Assembly: GCA_963711215.1 (NCBI GenBank)
Contig: CAVQDH010000011.1
Span: 196,568-260,567 of the forward strand
Source: WHUA01 sp963711215
GTDB lineage: Bacteria > Pseudomonadota > Alphaproteobacteria > UBA8366
Direction of reading: 5' to 3'
Length of the DNA stretch: 64,000 nt
Position numbers and translations under genes: made by a program. A model generated the notes under the pieces. That model was not told the origin of the DNA. It saw only the letters and a program-made list of their open reading frames with translations, and ran no database searches. Numbering within the stretch: position 1 is the first letter of the stretch; the number at the start of each line of letters is the position of its first letter. Shown one piece after another: positions 39,522 through 48,682 of the stretch.

Positions 39522-40013
39522 CTACTTCGGCGCTTTCTCGGCCTCTTCGCCGAAGACGCTGAGACAGAAGATCATGTCGACGTCCTTACCGTTGCGCGCC
39601 AGCGGCAGATAGATACGCTCGAGCTGGTTGATGTTCTTGAGATGGAACAGCACCGGCTTGCCGCGGCGCCAGCGCGGCCGGTGATCCTCCGCGATCCGGC
39701 AGAAATCCTGATATGCGATCGTCTGCTCGAAATTCTCGAATACGTCGTCGAGGTCGCGGCCGGTCGGATCCTTGCCGAAAAATCCCACGATTCCGGTGCC
39801 GACCAGCCGAAAGACGAAGCGCAGCGGATCGCGGCGGACGTCGACCAGCCAGATATTCGGCAGCAGGTGCGGTATGTCGATGGGATCGAGATGCTGACGC
39901 CCCGGCAAGCCCGTTTCCGGCTTGATCGAAAGCCAATATTCGACGAGCGCCCTGATGTCCGGGTCGCAGTCCAACGGTACGCCGAGGCGCTCGATGCCGA
40001 TACCGCCACACAT
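39522..40013 (-). CDS. PAS domain (PAS_5 type) protein
   Basis: This protein has 163 residues from the ATG at 40013, chosen because GGAAAG stands directly upstream; the frame could reach back to 40136. It is a single PAS-like domain: LVEYWLSIKPETGLPGRQHLDPIDIPHLLPNIWLVDV, then FRLVGTGIVGFFGKDPTGRDLDDVF and LFHLKNINQLERIYLPLARNGKDVDMIF. The GRQHLDP-to-NIWLVDV pattern is typical of the alphaproteobacterial PAS_5 family. There is no output domain, so it probably binds a ligand or partner. It is convergent with the lyase-like gene, 15 bp away. Confidence 0.82.
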   Translation of the reverse strand: MCGGIGIERLGVPLDCDPDIRALVEYWLSIKPETGLPGRQHLDPIDIPHLLPNIWLVDVRRDPLRFVFRLVGTGIVGFFGKDPTGRDLDDVFENFEQTIAYQDFCRIAEDHRPRWRRGKPVLFHLKNINQLERIYLPLARNGKDVDMIFCLSVFGEEAEKAPK

Positions 40014-40254
40014 CTTTCCGTCTTCCGCCCGTCCTGCTATTTCTAGACGACCGACATACGCACAACCGGTCGAGCAACGTGACGCCGCTGCAAATAATCC
40101 GGCGCGCACATCCAACGCCAAAGTAGAATCAATCAATACTCCGCGACAAAACTATTTCCAATAAAGTTTATCGTCCAGCCTATGCGTGCACCATGACCTG
40201 GGTCACTACCGGAATGATTGGCATCCCGGCGGCGCCTTCGTCTCAACCGATGGT

Positions 40255-40909
40255 ATGAATTCGCCCATGTCCGAGCATCCGCCGCCCCCGTTTCCGCCGC
40301 TCAGGCCGCTGACGGAGGCGGAGCGCAAGCTGAGCCTCGAGCAGACCCTGGCGGCGGCGCCCGGGGTCGAGCCGATCTGGGTGTTCGCCTACGGCTCGCT
40401 GCTCTGGGACCCTTGCTTCGCCTTCGACGAGGCGTCCGTGGCGACGCTCCCCGGCTACCGCCGGGCGTTCAATATCTGGACGATCCTGACCCGCGGCACG
40501 CCGGAAAACCCGGGTCTCGGCCTGGGACTCGAGGCGGGCGGACAATGCCAGGGCATGGCTTATCGCCTGTCGGAAAGCAGCCGTGCGCGCGACCTGGAGG
40601 CGATCTGGAGCCGCGAGATGTACGGCTTGGTCTATGAGCCGCGCTGGCTGCCGCTGCAAATGCCAGGCGGGCCGCAGACGGCGTTGTGCTTCGTCACCAA
40701 CCCGGCGCATGCGCAGTATGCCGGCACGCTCACCCCGGCCCGCACGGCCGAATTCATCGCCCGCGCCCACGGCGCCAAGGGCAGCAGCCGCGACTACCTG
40801 GCGCAGACCGTCGCGGCGCTGGCGCGTCACGGCGTCAGCGACCCGTTCCTGAATGAGCTGCTGGCCTTGGTGGAGCGCCTGCCGCCGGCGCCGAAGGCGG
40901 GCCTGCTAG
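40255..40909 (+). CDS. ChaC-type gamma-glutamylcyclotransferase, end frameshifted
   Basis: WVFAYGSLLWDPCFAFDEA is the YGSL nucleotide-like loop of the GGCT fold, and RDLEAIWSREM carries the conserved acidic residue. LPGYRRAFNIWT and TRGTPENPGLGLGLEAGG fit ChaC proteins, which release 5-oxoproline from glutathione. The domain ends near ALVERLP (about 40880). The uncorrected frame then runs another 800 bp through the opposite-strand lipoprotein gene, so a base was lost and the likely stop is the TAG at 40907-40909. The start could also be the ATG at 40267. Confidence 0.85.
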
Positions 40910-41211
40910 GGCTTCTGCCCCGGCTCGATCTTGACCAGCTTGTAGCCGCGCTTGCGCATGCAGTCGCGGTACATTTCCTCGGCCGCCTGATCGCGGAACA
41001 GCGCCTGTCCCGCCGCCGACGACCCGGAGATCGGGGGACCGTAGTCGTAATAGGGGTTGAAGTCGCGTTCGACGGTCTTCAGGCAGGCGAGGCGGTCCTG
41101 CTCGTAGCCCTTCCCGTCCACGCCCGCCTTGATCCAACGGTACTCCGGCGTGGCGCAGGCTGCCAGGGATGCGGTCAGGCCCAGTGCGAGCGCCAGCTTG
41201 CGATACGTCAT
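40906..41211 (-). CDS. Small lipoprotein, hypothetical
   Basis: This 101-residue protein has a signal sequence ending in the lipobox LAAC (MTYRKLALALGLTASLAAC), so Cys19 should be acylated. The mature part has YRWIKAGVDGKGYEQDRLACLKTVERDFN and MYRDCMRKRGYKLVKIEPGQ. The C-x-MRKRGY ending is widespread in small proteobacterial envelope lipoproteins of unknown role. Two Cys in the mature part may pair. The stop overlaps the presumed end of the ChaC gene. Confidence 0.8.
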   Translation of the reverse strand: MTYRKLALALGLTASLAACATPEYRWIKAGVDGKGYEQDRLACLKTVERDFNPYYDYGPPISGSSAAGQALFRDQAAEEMYRDCMRKRGYKLVKIEPGQKP

Positions 41212-41341
41212 CGAGGATGCCTTCGGCCGTGCTGCACGGGCCGGCCCGGCCACCGCCGCCGGCCCGTTCGACACCCTAGATTTGGAGAAGCCTGTCGGAA
41301 AATTCAACAGCCGGCGCCGGATTGCGCCGCCGGCTTGGCGC

Positions 41342-43157
41342 TCAGCGCTGCGCTTCGGCGTCGGTCACCGCGTAGAGCGCGGTCGCCAGCCGGGCCAGAG
41401 CGCGGGCACGCCACCAGCCTTCGTCCAGCCCGCGGCCGGCGCTCAGCGCTTCGTCGAATATCCGGCGGGCCGCCGGCGCGCGCCGCGCCCGCGCCGCTGC
41501 GACCGCCATGTCGCCCAGCATCATCGCCCGGTCGAAGCGGCTGTCCAGGCCGGCCGCGATCGCCAGCGCGCGCTGTTCGAGCGCATCCGCGCGCTTGCCG
41601 TCACCCGCCTCGCCGGCGATTTCCGCGACGCGCCAATAGCCTTCCGCCTGCAGCGCGCCGTGGTCGAGCGCCGCGAGCGCTGCCTCGGCCTTGTCGAAGG
41701 TGCCGACCCGGGCCCAGGCGAGCGCGAGGCTGAACCGCGCATAGGCTTGCGGATATCCCTTGCGCAGGCGGCCCGCCACGGCGGCGGCCTTGTCCAGCGT
41801 CTCCGCCGCGGCCTTCGGCTTGCCCGCCTTGGCCTGGACGACCGCGAGGTTGCAGAGCGTGGTCACCCGGTAGCGGTCGCCCTCGGCGAACGCGGCGCGG
41901 GCGACGGCCGAGGCCGACGACGCGATCATCGCGGATGCCGAAATCCGCCGCCAGCGCGGTCAGCGCGTCGACTGCGGCGCCATACTCGCCCGAATCCGCG
42001 AGCGCGCCGGTGATCATACCAACTTCGGCGTGGCGAATGAGCCGCGCCGTCGCCGGCGATGCGAAGTCGCGCGCGGCGTGGATGACATAGGTCGCCCCGT
42101 CCATGTCGCCGGCCTGCGCCAGCCCGGACGCAAGCGTGGTCGCGATCGCGACGCGCGCCGGCAGGGCGTTTTCCTTGCCGAGCAGGGTGACGACGCGCTC
42201 GGCAAGCGCATGCGCGCTGTCGGTTTCGCCGTGCTTGGCGGCGCTCACGGCGATCGAGGCGAAGGCGCGGATGCGGTTCTCGGTGTCCGGGACGGTCTTG
42301 GCGAGGTCGAGCGCCTCCGCCGTCCGGCCTTCTTCGGCCAGCGCTTCCGCCACCTCGCGCATCGCGACCAGCACGAGCCGCGGGTCGCTGAGATCGCGAA
42401 GACGGTCGCGCACCGCGTCGTCGCGGCCGGTCCGGACCTCGGTCAGGATGATGTCGCGCAGCGCCCAATCCTGGAAGCTGGCCTGGGTGACATGCGCCGC
42501 GGCAACCTGGGCCTCCGCCAGCAGGCAGTCGACCGACACGATGCCGGCGCAGGCATCGCCGGGCGATGCGTCGGATGCCTTCCTGCGGGATTTGCCGCGG
42601 TCGACCAGATCGCGCGTCGCCGGGCTGTCGCGCAGCGCGCGGCGCGCCTCTTCCGTCTGGCGGTCGCGGATCTCGTCGAGATTGCGCCGGAGGTGCAGCG
42701 CATCGCGCACCGAGACGATCCGGCGCAATGCGGTGTCGAGCGGCGCGCCCTCGCCGATCTTGCCGTAGCGCAGCTCGAAGCGCCGGATCGCGCTCTTGAC
42801 GCGCGCATCATACTTGCCGTCGAGCGGTCCGCCGTAGAGGCCGAGCTCGCGCAGCTCGCGCTGGATGTCGCGCACCACGGCCGACCAGGGAACGTCCGCG
42901 GACGGCGTTTCGCCGCCGACCGCATCCTGATCGAGCGCGGCGATCTGCACGCCGCCGCGCGGCCCTGACGCCGCGCCGGCCCAGGCCGGATCGATGGGAG
43001 ACAGCAAGGCAAAGCCGAGCAGCGCGCCCGTGAGGAGCGCGCCGCCTGTAACCGCCTGGCTCGGAAGGGAATGAGCGTGGCATGGCAATCGGGCGGACCG
43101 GGAATGTGGTCCCAATTTGAGCGACCGAAACGCCTTTCCGCAATCCAACCGTGGCAT
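41342..43157 (-). CDS. Exported peptidoglycan-binding-domain protein with TPR-like repeats, one frameshift
   Basis: This protein of about 605 residues has a hydrophobic export signal (residues about 30-60, VTGGALLTGALLGFALLSPIDPAWA). A PG_binding_1-like domain follows (VRDIQRELRELGLYGGPLDGKYDARVKSAIRRFELRYG, about residues 90-130). The rest is helical repeats: VAEALAEEGRTAEALDLAKTV, VIHAARDFASPATARLI and, after an indel near 41930, CNLAVVQAKAGKPKAAAETLDKAAAV and ERALAIAAGLDSRFDRAMMLGD. The repeats resemble TPR/Sel1-type scaffolds. It probably acts at the cell wall; no catalytic domain is visible. It is divergent from the Nudix gene. Confidence 0.75.
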
Positions 43158-43365
43158 CGATTTCGCCGGTCCGCCCGAATGCACCCTACCCCGCGCCAAT
43201 TAAAGGAAAACTAACCTAAGAAACAATTAACAAACAGGGGGTACCCCGGAACCGCCCTCCGCCGAACGTCCCCGAAGCGCTACGGTCGGCAGTGGAAACT
43301 TCACCAAATCCGGCTATCAATACGGCTGAGCCATCATGGCCGAACCGCCGGGAGTCCCTGATATC

Positions 43366-43968
43366 ATGCCGAAGAAGATCGCGGAAACAATAGACAAGAC
43401 AGTGCTTTCCGACGGTTTCTTCCCGTTGATTCGCCACCGCGTGCGCCACAGCCTGTTCGCCGGCGGCATGAGCCGGCCGTTCGAGCGCGAGATCCTGATG
43501 CGCGACCCGGTGGCCGCCGTGCTGCCTTACGACCCGAACCGCGACGCGGTCGTCCTGATCGAGCAGTTCCGCGCCGGCAAATTCGCCGCCGGCGCCGCCG
43601 ATCCCTGGATGATCGAGATCGTCGCCGGCATCATCGAGGCCGGCGAGACGCCCGAGGACATGGCCCGGCGCGAGGCGGTGGAGGAAGCCGGCTGCACGCT
43701 CGGCGCGATGGAGCCGCTGCCCGGCTTCTACACCAGCCCCGGCGGCTGCTCGGAATACGCCTACATGTTCTGCGGCCGGGTCGACAGCCGGGGCGTCGGC
43801 GGCATCCACGGGCTCGACCACGAGGACGAGGATATCCGCGTCATCGTCGAGCCGACCGACCGCGCGCTGGAGCGCCTCGCCCGCGGCGAGATCGACAACG
43901 CCATCGCCATCGTCGCGCTGCAATGGCTGGCGCTGAACCGCGCGCGGCTCCGGGCGCAATGGACGTGA
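43366..43968 (+). CDS. Nudix hydrolase, ADP-ribose diphosphatase-like
   Basis: This 200-residue enzyme carries the full Nudix box GIIEAGETPEDMARREAVEEAGC, as G-x5-E-x7-REAVEEAG, near residue 87. The upstream AVVLIEQFRAGKFAAG and downstream PLPGFYTSPGGCSEYAYMFCGRVD are typical of the NudF/ADP-ribose group. It hydrolyses a nucleoside diphosphate-X compound, probably ADP-ribose, with Mg. I chose the ATG at 43366 (GGGAG 11 nt upstream); another in-frame ATG is at 43336. Confidence 0.9.
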   Translation: MPKKIAETIDKTVLSDGFFPLIRHRVRHSLFAGGMSRPFEREILMRDPVAAVLPYDPNRDAVVLIEQFRAGKFAAGAADPWMIEIVAGIIEAGETPEDMARREAVEEAGCTLGAMEPLPGFYTSPGGCSEYAYMFCGRVDSRGVGGIHGLDHEDEDIRVIVEPTDRALERLARGEIDNAIAIVALQWLALNRARLRAQWT

Positions 43969-44101
43969 CCCGGCGGGACTTGGCCCGGAGAGACTTGACC
44001 GCGGCCGACTTGACCCTTATGCCCCCATCGGGGCTTGATAGCCCGGCGCGCGCGGCAATATTCGCCTTAAGTCACGTCTCCATCCGAGGGATCGCACCAT
44101 C

Positions 44102-45100
44102 ATGCAGGTACGCGACGATTTCACCGATACGGTCGGCAACACGCCGCTGATCAAGCTCAAGAAGGCGTCAGAGCTGACCGGCTGCACCATCCTCGGCAAG
44201 GCGGAGTTCCTCAATCCCGGCGGATCGGTGAAGGACCGCGCCGCGAAATACATCATCCTGGACGCGGAAGCGCGCGGCGAGCTGCGGCCGGGCGGCTTGA
44301 TCGTCGAGGGCACGGCCGGCAACACCGGCATCGGTCTGGCGCTGGTCGGCAACGCGCGCGGCTACCGCACGCTGATCGTCATCCCCGAGACCCAGAGCCA
44401 GGAGAAGAAGGACATGCTCCGGCTCTGCGGCGCCGAGCTGCGCGAAGTGCCGGCGGTGCCCTACCGCGACCCCAACAACTACGTGAAGGTGTCGGCGCGC
44501 CTGGCCGAGGAGCTGGCGGCGAAGGAGCCGAACGGCGTGCTCTACGCCAACCAGTGGGACAACCTGTCGAACCGCGAGGCGCATGTCCGCTCGACCGGGC
44601 CTGAGATCTGGCAGCAGACCGACGGCACGATCGACGGCTTCACCTGCGCGATCGGCACCGGCGGCACGCTCGCCGGCATGGGCCTGTTCCTCAAGGGCAA
44701 GAACAAGAACATCCGCATCGCCGCCGCCGACCCGCTGGGCGCGGCGATGTACAGCTACATCAAGACCGGCGAGCTCAAGTCCGAGGGCAGCTCGATCACC
44801 GAAGGCATCGGCCAGGGCCGCATCACCAAGAATATCGAGGGCGCGCCGATCGACGACGCCTACCAGATCCCCGATGCGGAAGCGCTGCCGATCATCTTCG
44901 ACCTGCTCAAGGAGGAAGGGCTCTGCCTCGGCGGATCGAGCGGCATCAACGTCGCCGGCGCGATCCGCATGGCGAAGGACATGGGCCCCGGCCACACCAT
45001 CGTGACCGTGCTCTGCGACTACGGCACGCGCTATATCTCGAAGCTGTTCAACCCGGCATTCCTCAAGGAAAAGGGACTGCCCTCACCCGACTGGCTGTAA
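44102..45100 (+). CDS. cysK: Cysteine synthase (O-acetylserine sulfhydrylase family)
   Basis: This 332-residue PLP enzyme has the lysine in LNPGGSVKDRAAKYII (about residue 44), the substrate loop EGTAGNTGIGLALVG, GTGGTLAGMGLFLKGKN for the phosphate and LCLGGSSGINVAGAIRMA. The cofactor motifs and length match CysK; the EGTAGNTG loop (rather than ATSGNTG) is the variant seen in many alphaproteobacterial cysteine synthases of this length. It makes cysteine from O-acetylserine and sulfide. The gene is 12 bp upstream of alaX and likely co-transcribed. Confidence 0.93.
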   Translation: MQVRDDFTDTVGNTPLIKLKKASELTGCTILGKAEFLNPGGSVKDRAAKYIILDAEARGELRPGGLIVEGTAGNTGIGLALVGNARGYRTLIVIPETQSQEKKDMLRLCGAELREVPAVPYRDPNNYVKVSARLAEELAAKEPNGVLYANQWDNLSNREAHVRSTGPEIWQQTDGTIDGFTCAIGTGGTLAGMGLFLKGKNKNIRIAAADPLGAAMYSYIKTGELKSEGSSITEGIGQGRITKNIEGAPIDDAYQIPDAEALPIIFDLLKEEGLCLGGSSGINVAGAIRMAKDMGPGHTIVTVLCDYGTRYISKLFNPAFLKEKGLPSPDWL

Positions 45101-45112
45101 CGGGTATTTGCC

Positions 45113-45833
45113 ATGGCGATGACCGACGAGCTGTTCCGCGACAATTCCTACCTGAGGGAATGCGAAGCGACGGTGGTCGGGGTCAACGCGCTCGGCGGCA
45201 TCCTGCTCGACCGCACCGTGTTCTATCCGACCGGCGGCGGCCAGCCGGGCGACACGGGCGTGCTGCGGCTCGCGGACGGCGGCGAGATCCGCATCGCTGC
45301 CGCGGTCAAGGGCGACGGCGACGAGAACGTCGTGCATGTGCCGGCGGAAGGACAGACAGCGCCGCCCATAGGCGCCAAGGTCACGGCGGCGATCGACTGG
45401 GACCGGCGCTACAGCCACATGCGCATGCACACCGGGCTGCACCTGCTCTGCGCGCTGGTGCCGCACGGCGTCACCGGCGGGCGCATCGGCGCGGACAAGA
45501 GCAGCCTCGACTTCGACCTCGGCGAAGCCGCGCTCGACAAGGACGCGCTGACCGAAGGCCTCAACCGCCTGGTTCGGGAAGACCATCCGGTCACGCCGCG
45601 CTGGATCGCCGAAGCCGAGCTCGACGCCCAGCCCGAGCTCGTGCGCACCATGTCGGTGCAGCCGCCGCGCGGCAGCGGCCGTGTCCGCCTGCTCGATATC
45701 GCGTCGGTCGACCTGCAGCCCTGCGGCGGCACCCATGTGGCGCGAACCGGCGAGATCGGGCCGCTGCAGGTCACCAAGATCGAGAACAAGGGCAAGCGCA
45801 ACCGCCGGGTCAACATCGCCTTCGCCGAGCTAA
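45113..45833 (+). CDS. alaX: Alanyl-tRNA editing protein AlaX, frameshift at the end
   Basis: This trans-editing protein of about 240 residues hydrolyses Ser-tRNA(Ala) or Gly-tRNA(Ala). It has RTVFYPTGGGQPGDTG, the zinc-site HxxxH in HTGLHLLCAL and the second zinc pair in CGGTHVARTGEIGPL. KGKRNRRVNIAFAE is the usual C-terminus. The uncorrected frame then runs over the TAA at 45831-45833 into the next gene; a one-base indel near 45790-45830 explains this. It resembles the AlaRS editing domain without the synthetase core. Confidence 0.9.
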
Positions 45834-45998
45834 GGACGCCGCAGCGCCGTCGCGCATTTGACAGGGGAGCGCGGGCGATCACAAAATCCGCCCGACCAAT
45901 CGACTCTGCGAATGGTTCCGGGACTGGTCCCGATCTCCAACATGCGCCGCTGCCTCGGTGGCAAAATCCGCAGAGAACTTTCCTGGGAGGAAAAATAG

Positions 45999-47129
45999 AT
46001 GTTGCGACGACGCGTTTTCCCGCGCGCAGCGGGGACGGCGCTGGCTGTCACGACCGCCTTGGCGCTGACGGCGGCCCTGCCCGGCACCGCGCAGGCGATC
46101 GACTATACCGGCAAGCGCATACAGGTCATCGTCCCCTTCACCGAAGGCGGCGGCGCTGACAGCTGGGCGCGCATGATGGCGCCCTATCTGCAGAAGCATT
46201 TGCCCGGGCATCCGAAACTTCTGATCCTCAACAAGCCGGGCGGCGGCGGCATCACGGGCGCCAACTACTTCCAGGAACGCGCGGTCAAGGACGGCACCCA
46301 GGTCTTCATACTGTCCGTCTCCACGGCGCTCGCCTACGCGCTGCGCGATCCGCAATTCAAGACGAAGTTCGAAAAATATCATCCGGTCGTCAATGCGCCC
46401 CGCGGCAGCGTTCTCTGCACCCGGAAGGAGCTTGGCCTGAAGGGCGTCAAGGGCCTCAAGGCGAGGATCGAGAAGCTGAGAAAATACCCCGTCGACAGGC
46501 TCGCGATGGGCGGGCGCAACCCGACTTCGATCGATCTCGCCTATCTCGTCTCGCTCAGCCTGCTCGGCGTCGAGGTGAAGAGCGTCTGGGGTCTCGGCGG
46601 CGGCGGCGCGATTTCGCTCGGCTTCGAGCGCGGCGAGTTCCTGCTCATGGGCGAGAACGCGCTCAGCTTCCAGCGTCTGCACAAAGATTTGCTCGACGCC
46701 GGGGTGGCGATTCCGCTTTACACCTGGGGCAGCTATGACGCGGCCGGCAAGTACGTCCGCGATCCGGCGATGCCGGACGTCCCAACCTTCATCGAGACCT
46801 ACGAGGCCGTGTATGGCAAGAAGCCGTCCGGGCCCGGGTTCGAGGCATGGCAGGCGCTGATCGGAATCGACGGGCCGATGAACAAGTCGCTCGTGCTGCA
46901 CCCCGACACGCCGAAGGACGTGGTCGACACCTGGGTCGCTGCAGCGCGCGCCATGCTCGCCGACAAGGAATTCCAGCAGCGCGCCGCGCCGGAAATTGGC
47001 CCGTACACACCGGTCGTGGGCGAGGCGATCCGGCCGATCATGAAGGAGGCCTTCGACATCTCGCCGGAGGCGCGCAAATGGCTCGCCACCTACGTCAAGC
47101 GGCGGTACAACGTAACGATCCCGCAATAA
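45999..47129 (+). CDS. Orphan periplasmic receptor, tripartite tricarboxylate transporter (Bug) type 1
   Basis: This 376-residue exported protein has a signal peptide (residues 1-33, ALAVTTALALTAALPGTAQA). The mature start IDYTGKRIQVIVPFTEGGGADSWARMMAPYLQKHLPG and the following LLILNKPGGGGITGANYF are the carboxylate-binding loops of the Bug fold. The late TPKDVVDTWVAAARAMLADKEFQQ is the usual helix. No TctA or TctB membrane subunits lie in the window, so it is an orphan receptor, as is frequent in this family. It is a distant paralogue of the tandem pair at 55-57 kb. Confidence 0.88.
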   Translation: MLRRRVFPRAAGTALAVTTALALTAALPGTAQAIDYTGKRIQVIVPFTEGGGADSWARMMAPYLQKHLPGHPKLLILNKPGGGGITGANYFQERAVKDGTQVFILSVSTALAYALRDPQFKTKFEKYHPVVNAPRGSVLCTRKELGLKGVKGLKARIEKLRKYPVDRLAMGGRNPTSIDLAYLVSLSLLGVEVKSVWGLGGGGAISLGFERGEFLLMGENALSFQRLHKDLLDAGVAIPLYTWGSYDAAGKYVRDPAMPDVPTFIETYEAVYGKKPSGPGFEAWQALIGIDGPMNKSLVLHPDTPKDVVDTWVAAARAMLADKEFQQRAAPEIGPYTPVVGEAIRPIMKEAFDISPEARKWLATYVKRRYNVTIPQ

Positions 47130-47177
47130 GGCAGGGCCGCCGCGAGACTTCGGTCGGCGGCGACAGCCTCGACGACG

Positions 47178-47213
47178 GGCCGGCGCCGGAGAGCCTTCCG
47201 CGCCGGCCTTTTC
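47178..47213 (+). terminator. Rho-independent terminator after the first Bug-type receptor
   Basis: Perfect 9-bp arms GGCCGGCGC and GCGCCGGCC are separated by 13 nt and followed by TTTT (47209-47212). It lies 48 bp after the stop. Confidence 0.8.
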
Positions 47214-47281
47214 GTTGCGGCGTTCCCGGCCGCGGCGGGGACTGCTACGATAAAGGCCCCAAGTTGTTCGCGGAGTGGACC

Positions 47282-47662
47282 ATGATCGATCACATCTCCG
47301 TCGCCGTCGCGGACCTGCAGAAGAGCGCGCGCTTCTATGAGCGCGTGCTGGCGCCGCTCGGCCTGACCCGGCTGGTCGTCCGCGAACGGACGATCGGCTT
47401 CGGCAAGCGCTATCCGGAATTCTGGCTGAACCATCGGCCCGCGCTGACGCCGGTCGCCGCGGACACCGGCGTGCACATCGCGCTGCGCGCGCCCTCGCAG
47501 GACGCGGTGACCGCCTTCCACGAAGCCGCGCTCGCGAACGGCGGCCGCGACGACGGCGCGCCCGGCGACCGCAAGGGCGAGATGACGGTCTATTTCGGCG
47601 CCTTCATCCGCGATCCCGACGGCAACAAGATCGAAGCCGTCACCTTTCCCAAGGAGGACTGA
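47282..47662 (+). CDS. VOC family (glyoxalase-like) protein
   Basis: This 126-residue single-domain protein starts MIDHISVAVADLQKSARFYERVLAPLGL, with the metal His4, and ends FGAFIRDPDGNKIEAVTF with the metal Glu. A further His in THIAL-type context is GVHIALRAPS. These fit vicinal-oxygen-chelate proteins, a fold that includes glyoxalases, dioxygenases and resistance proteins; the substrate is unknown. Its stop is 2 bp from the ATG of the GFA gene, so the two are co-translated. Confidence 0.88.
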   Translation: MIDHISVAVADLQKSARFYERVLAPLGLTRLVVRERTIGFGKRYPEFWLNHRPALTPVAADTGVHIALRAPSQDAVTAFHEAALANGGRDDGAPGDRKGEMTVYFGAFIRDPDGNKIEAVTFPKED

Positions 47663-47664
47663 TC

Positions 47665-48081
47665 ATGACGCTCTTCAAAGGGTCCTGCCATTGCGGCGGG
47701 GTCAGCGTCGAGTTCGAGACGCCGACCGATCCGGGCGAGATCGAGCTGCGGACCTGCCAGTGCTCCTTCTGCCGCTCGCATGGCGCGATCTCGGCGAGCG
47801 ATCCCAGGGGCCGCATCCGCTACATCGAGAACCGGCCGGGCGCGATGAAGCGTTACCAGTTCGGCCTGAAGTCCGCCGACTACATCCTCTGCGGCGAATG
47901 CGGCGTCTATCTCGGCGCGACCATGACCGAAGATGGCCGGGACGCCTACGCCACCACCAACATCCGCGCCTATGCCGACCGCGGCCGCTTCACCCGGCAG
48001 CCGCAGCCCATCGTCTACGAGCAGGAGGCGCTGGAAGCCCGCCGCGCCCGCCGCCGCCAGCGCTGGACGCCGGTGGGGTGA
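47665..48081 (+). CDS. GFA (CENP-V/Mss4-like) family zinc protein
   Basis: This 138-residue protein has the zinc cysteines expected of the GFA fold: SCHCGGVSVEFE at the start, CQCSFCRSHGAIS near residue 31 and ILCGECGVYLG near 75. The family was first described as glutathione-dependent formaldehyde-activating enzyme, but most members have no proven activity. AGGAGG lies about 10 nt before the ATG, within the end of the VOC gene. A second, less similar family member is at 59627-60103. Confidence 0.88.
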   Translation: MTLFKGSCHCGGVSVEFETPTDPGEIELRTCQCSFCRSHGAISASDPRGRIRYIENRPGAMKRYQFGLKSADYILCGECGVYLGATMTEDGRDAYATTNIRAYADRGRFTRQPQPIVYEQEALEARRARRRQRWTPVG

Positions 48082-48106
48082 TTTAGGTGATTGTTGCTAA
48101 ACAGAT

Positions 48107-48136
48107 CGTCATTCGCGGGCTTGACCCGCGAATCCA
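48107..48136 (+). repeat. Palindromic repeat, left end of GIY-YIG cassette
   Basis: CGTC-ATTCGCGGG-CTTGA-CCCGCGAAT-CCA. A 9-bp stem with a 5-nt loop, the reverse complement of the copy at 48503-48532. Confidence 0.9.
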
Positions 48137-48208
48137 TCCGTCACCATTTTCATTGCCATCCAACAAAGGTCTCTCGAACCGGCCAAATCCCTTCCGCATC
48201 TTCGCCTC

Positions 48209-48496
48209 ATGAAGGGAGGATGGGTCTATATCGTTACAAATAAGCCGTACGGTACCCTTTATGTCGGCGTGACAAGCCAAATTGCGCGCCGCTCATGGGA
48301 GCATCGAGAAAGTTTGGCGGAGGGCTTCAGCAAGCGATACGGCCTGAAAATGCTGGTCTACGCCGAATACCACGACGAGATCGGCTTCGCGATCCAGCGA
48401 GAAAAGAACATCAAGCATTGGCGGCGCGCATGGAAGATTGACCTGATCGAGAAGTCGAACCCTGCCTGGAAGGATTTGTATGACACGCTCAACTGA
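48209..48496 (+). CDS. GIY-YIG nuclease superfamily protein (small, YhbQ/UPF0213-like)
   Basis: This 95-residue single-domain protein carries the GIY-YIG core as GGWVYIVTNKPYGTLYVGVT (residues 3-22), followed by the conserved Arg in SQIARRSWEHRE and the metal Glu in RNIKHWRRAWKIDLIEKSNPAWKDLY region; REKNIKHW is highly typical. Family members nick or cleave DNA. Many alphaproteobacterial genomes hold many copies of this size. The right-hand inverted repeat plus six T (48535-48540) would also terminate its transcript. GGGAGG precedes or overlaps the start, so the exact start is uncertain by a few codons. Confidence 0.9.
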   Translation: MKGGWVYIVTNKPYGTLYVGVTSQIARRSWEHRESLAEGFSKRYGLKMLVYAEYHDEIGFAIQREKNIKHWRRAWKIDLIEKSNPAWKDLYDTLN

Positions 48497-48502
48497 GCAG
48501 AA

Positions 48503-48532
48503 TGGATTCGCGGGTCAAGCCCGCGAATGACG
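48503..48532 (-). repeat. Palindromic repeat, right end of GIY-YIG cassette
   Basis: Exact inverted copy of 48107-48136, followed by a T run at 48535-48540. It probably doubles as a terminator. Confidence 0.9.
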
Positions 48533-48682
48533 GCTTTTTTTGCATTACTCGCCAATCGCCATCTTCATCCTGCCCCCATTCAACGATTCACATGCGCGGC
48601 CGTCCGCTTTGGCTATAATCGGCCGGGCGGCGGTCCCATCCCGCCAACCGACATCAAGAAACCGAGCCCAAGGAACCGCGTC

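Larger units (their letters stand above)
48107..48532. mobile_element. GIY-YIG cassette bounded by 30-bp perfect inverted repeats
   Basis: The 30 bp at 48107-48136 and at 48503-48532 are exact reverse complements, and each is itself a palindrome (ATTCGCGGG / CCCGCGAAT around a 5-nt loop). They enclose one GIY-YIG gene with 72 bp on the left and 6 bp on the right. No target-site duplication is evident. Treating it as a mobilisable unit is an inference. Confidence 0.45.

Noticed and set aside
40186..41733. A 515-codon extension of the ChaC protein
   Set aside because: Beyond residue about 230 it is the antisense of the lipoprotein and repeat-protein genes. A lost base removed the stop.
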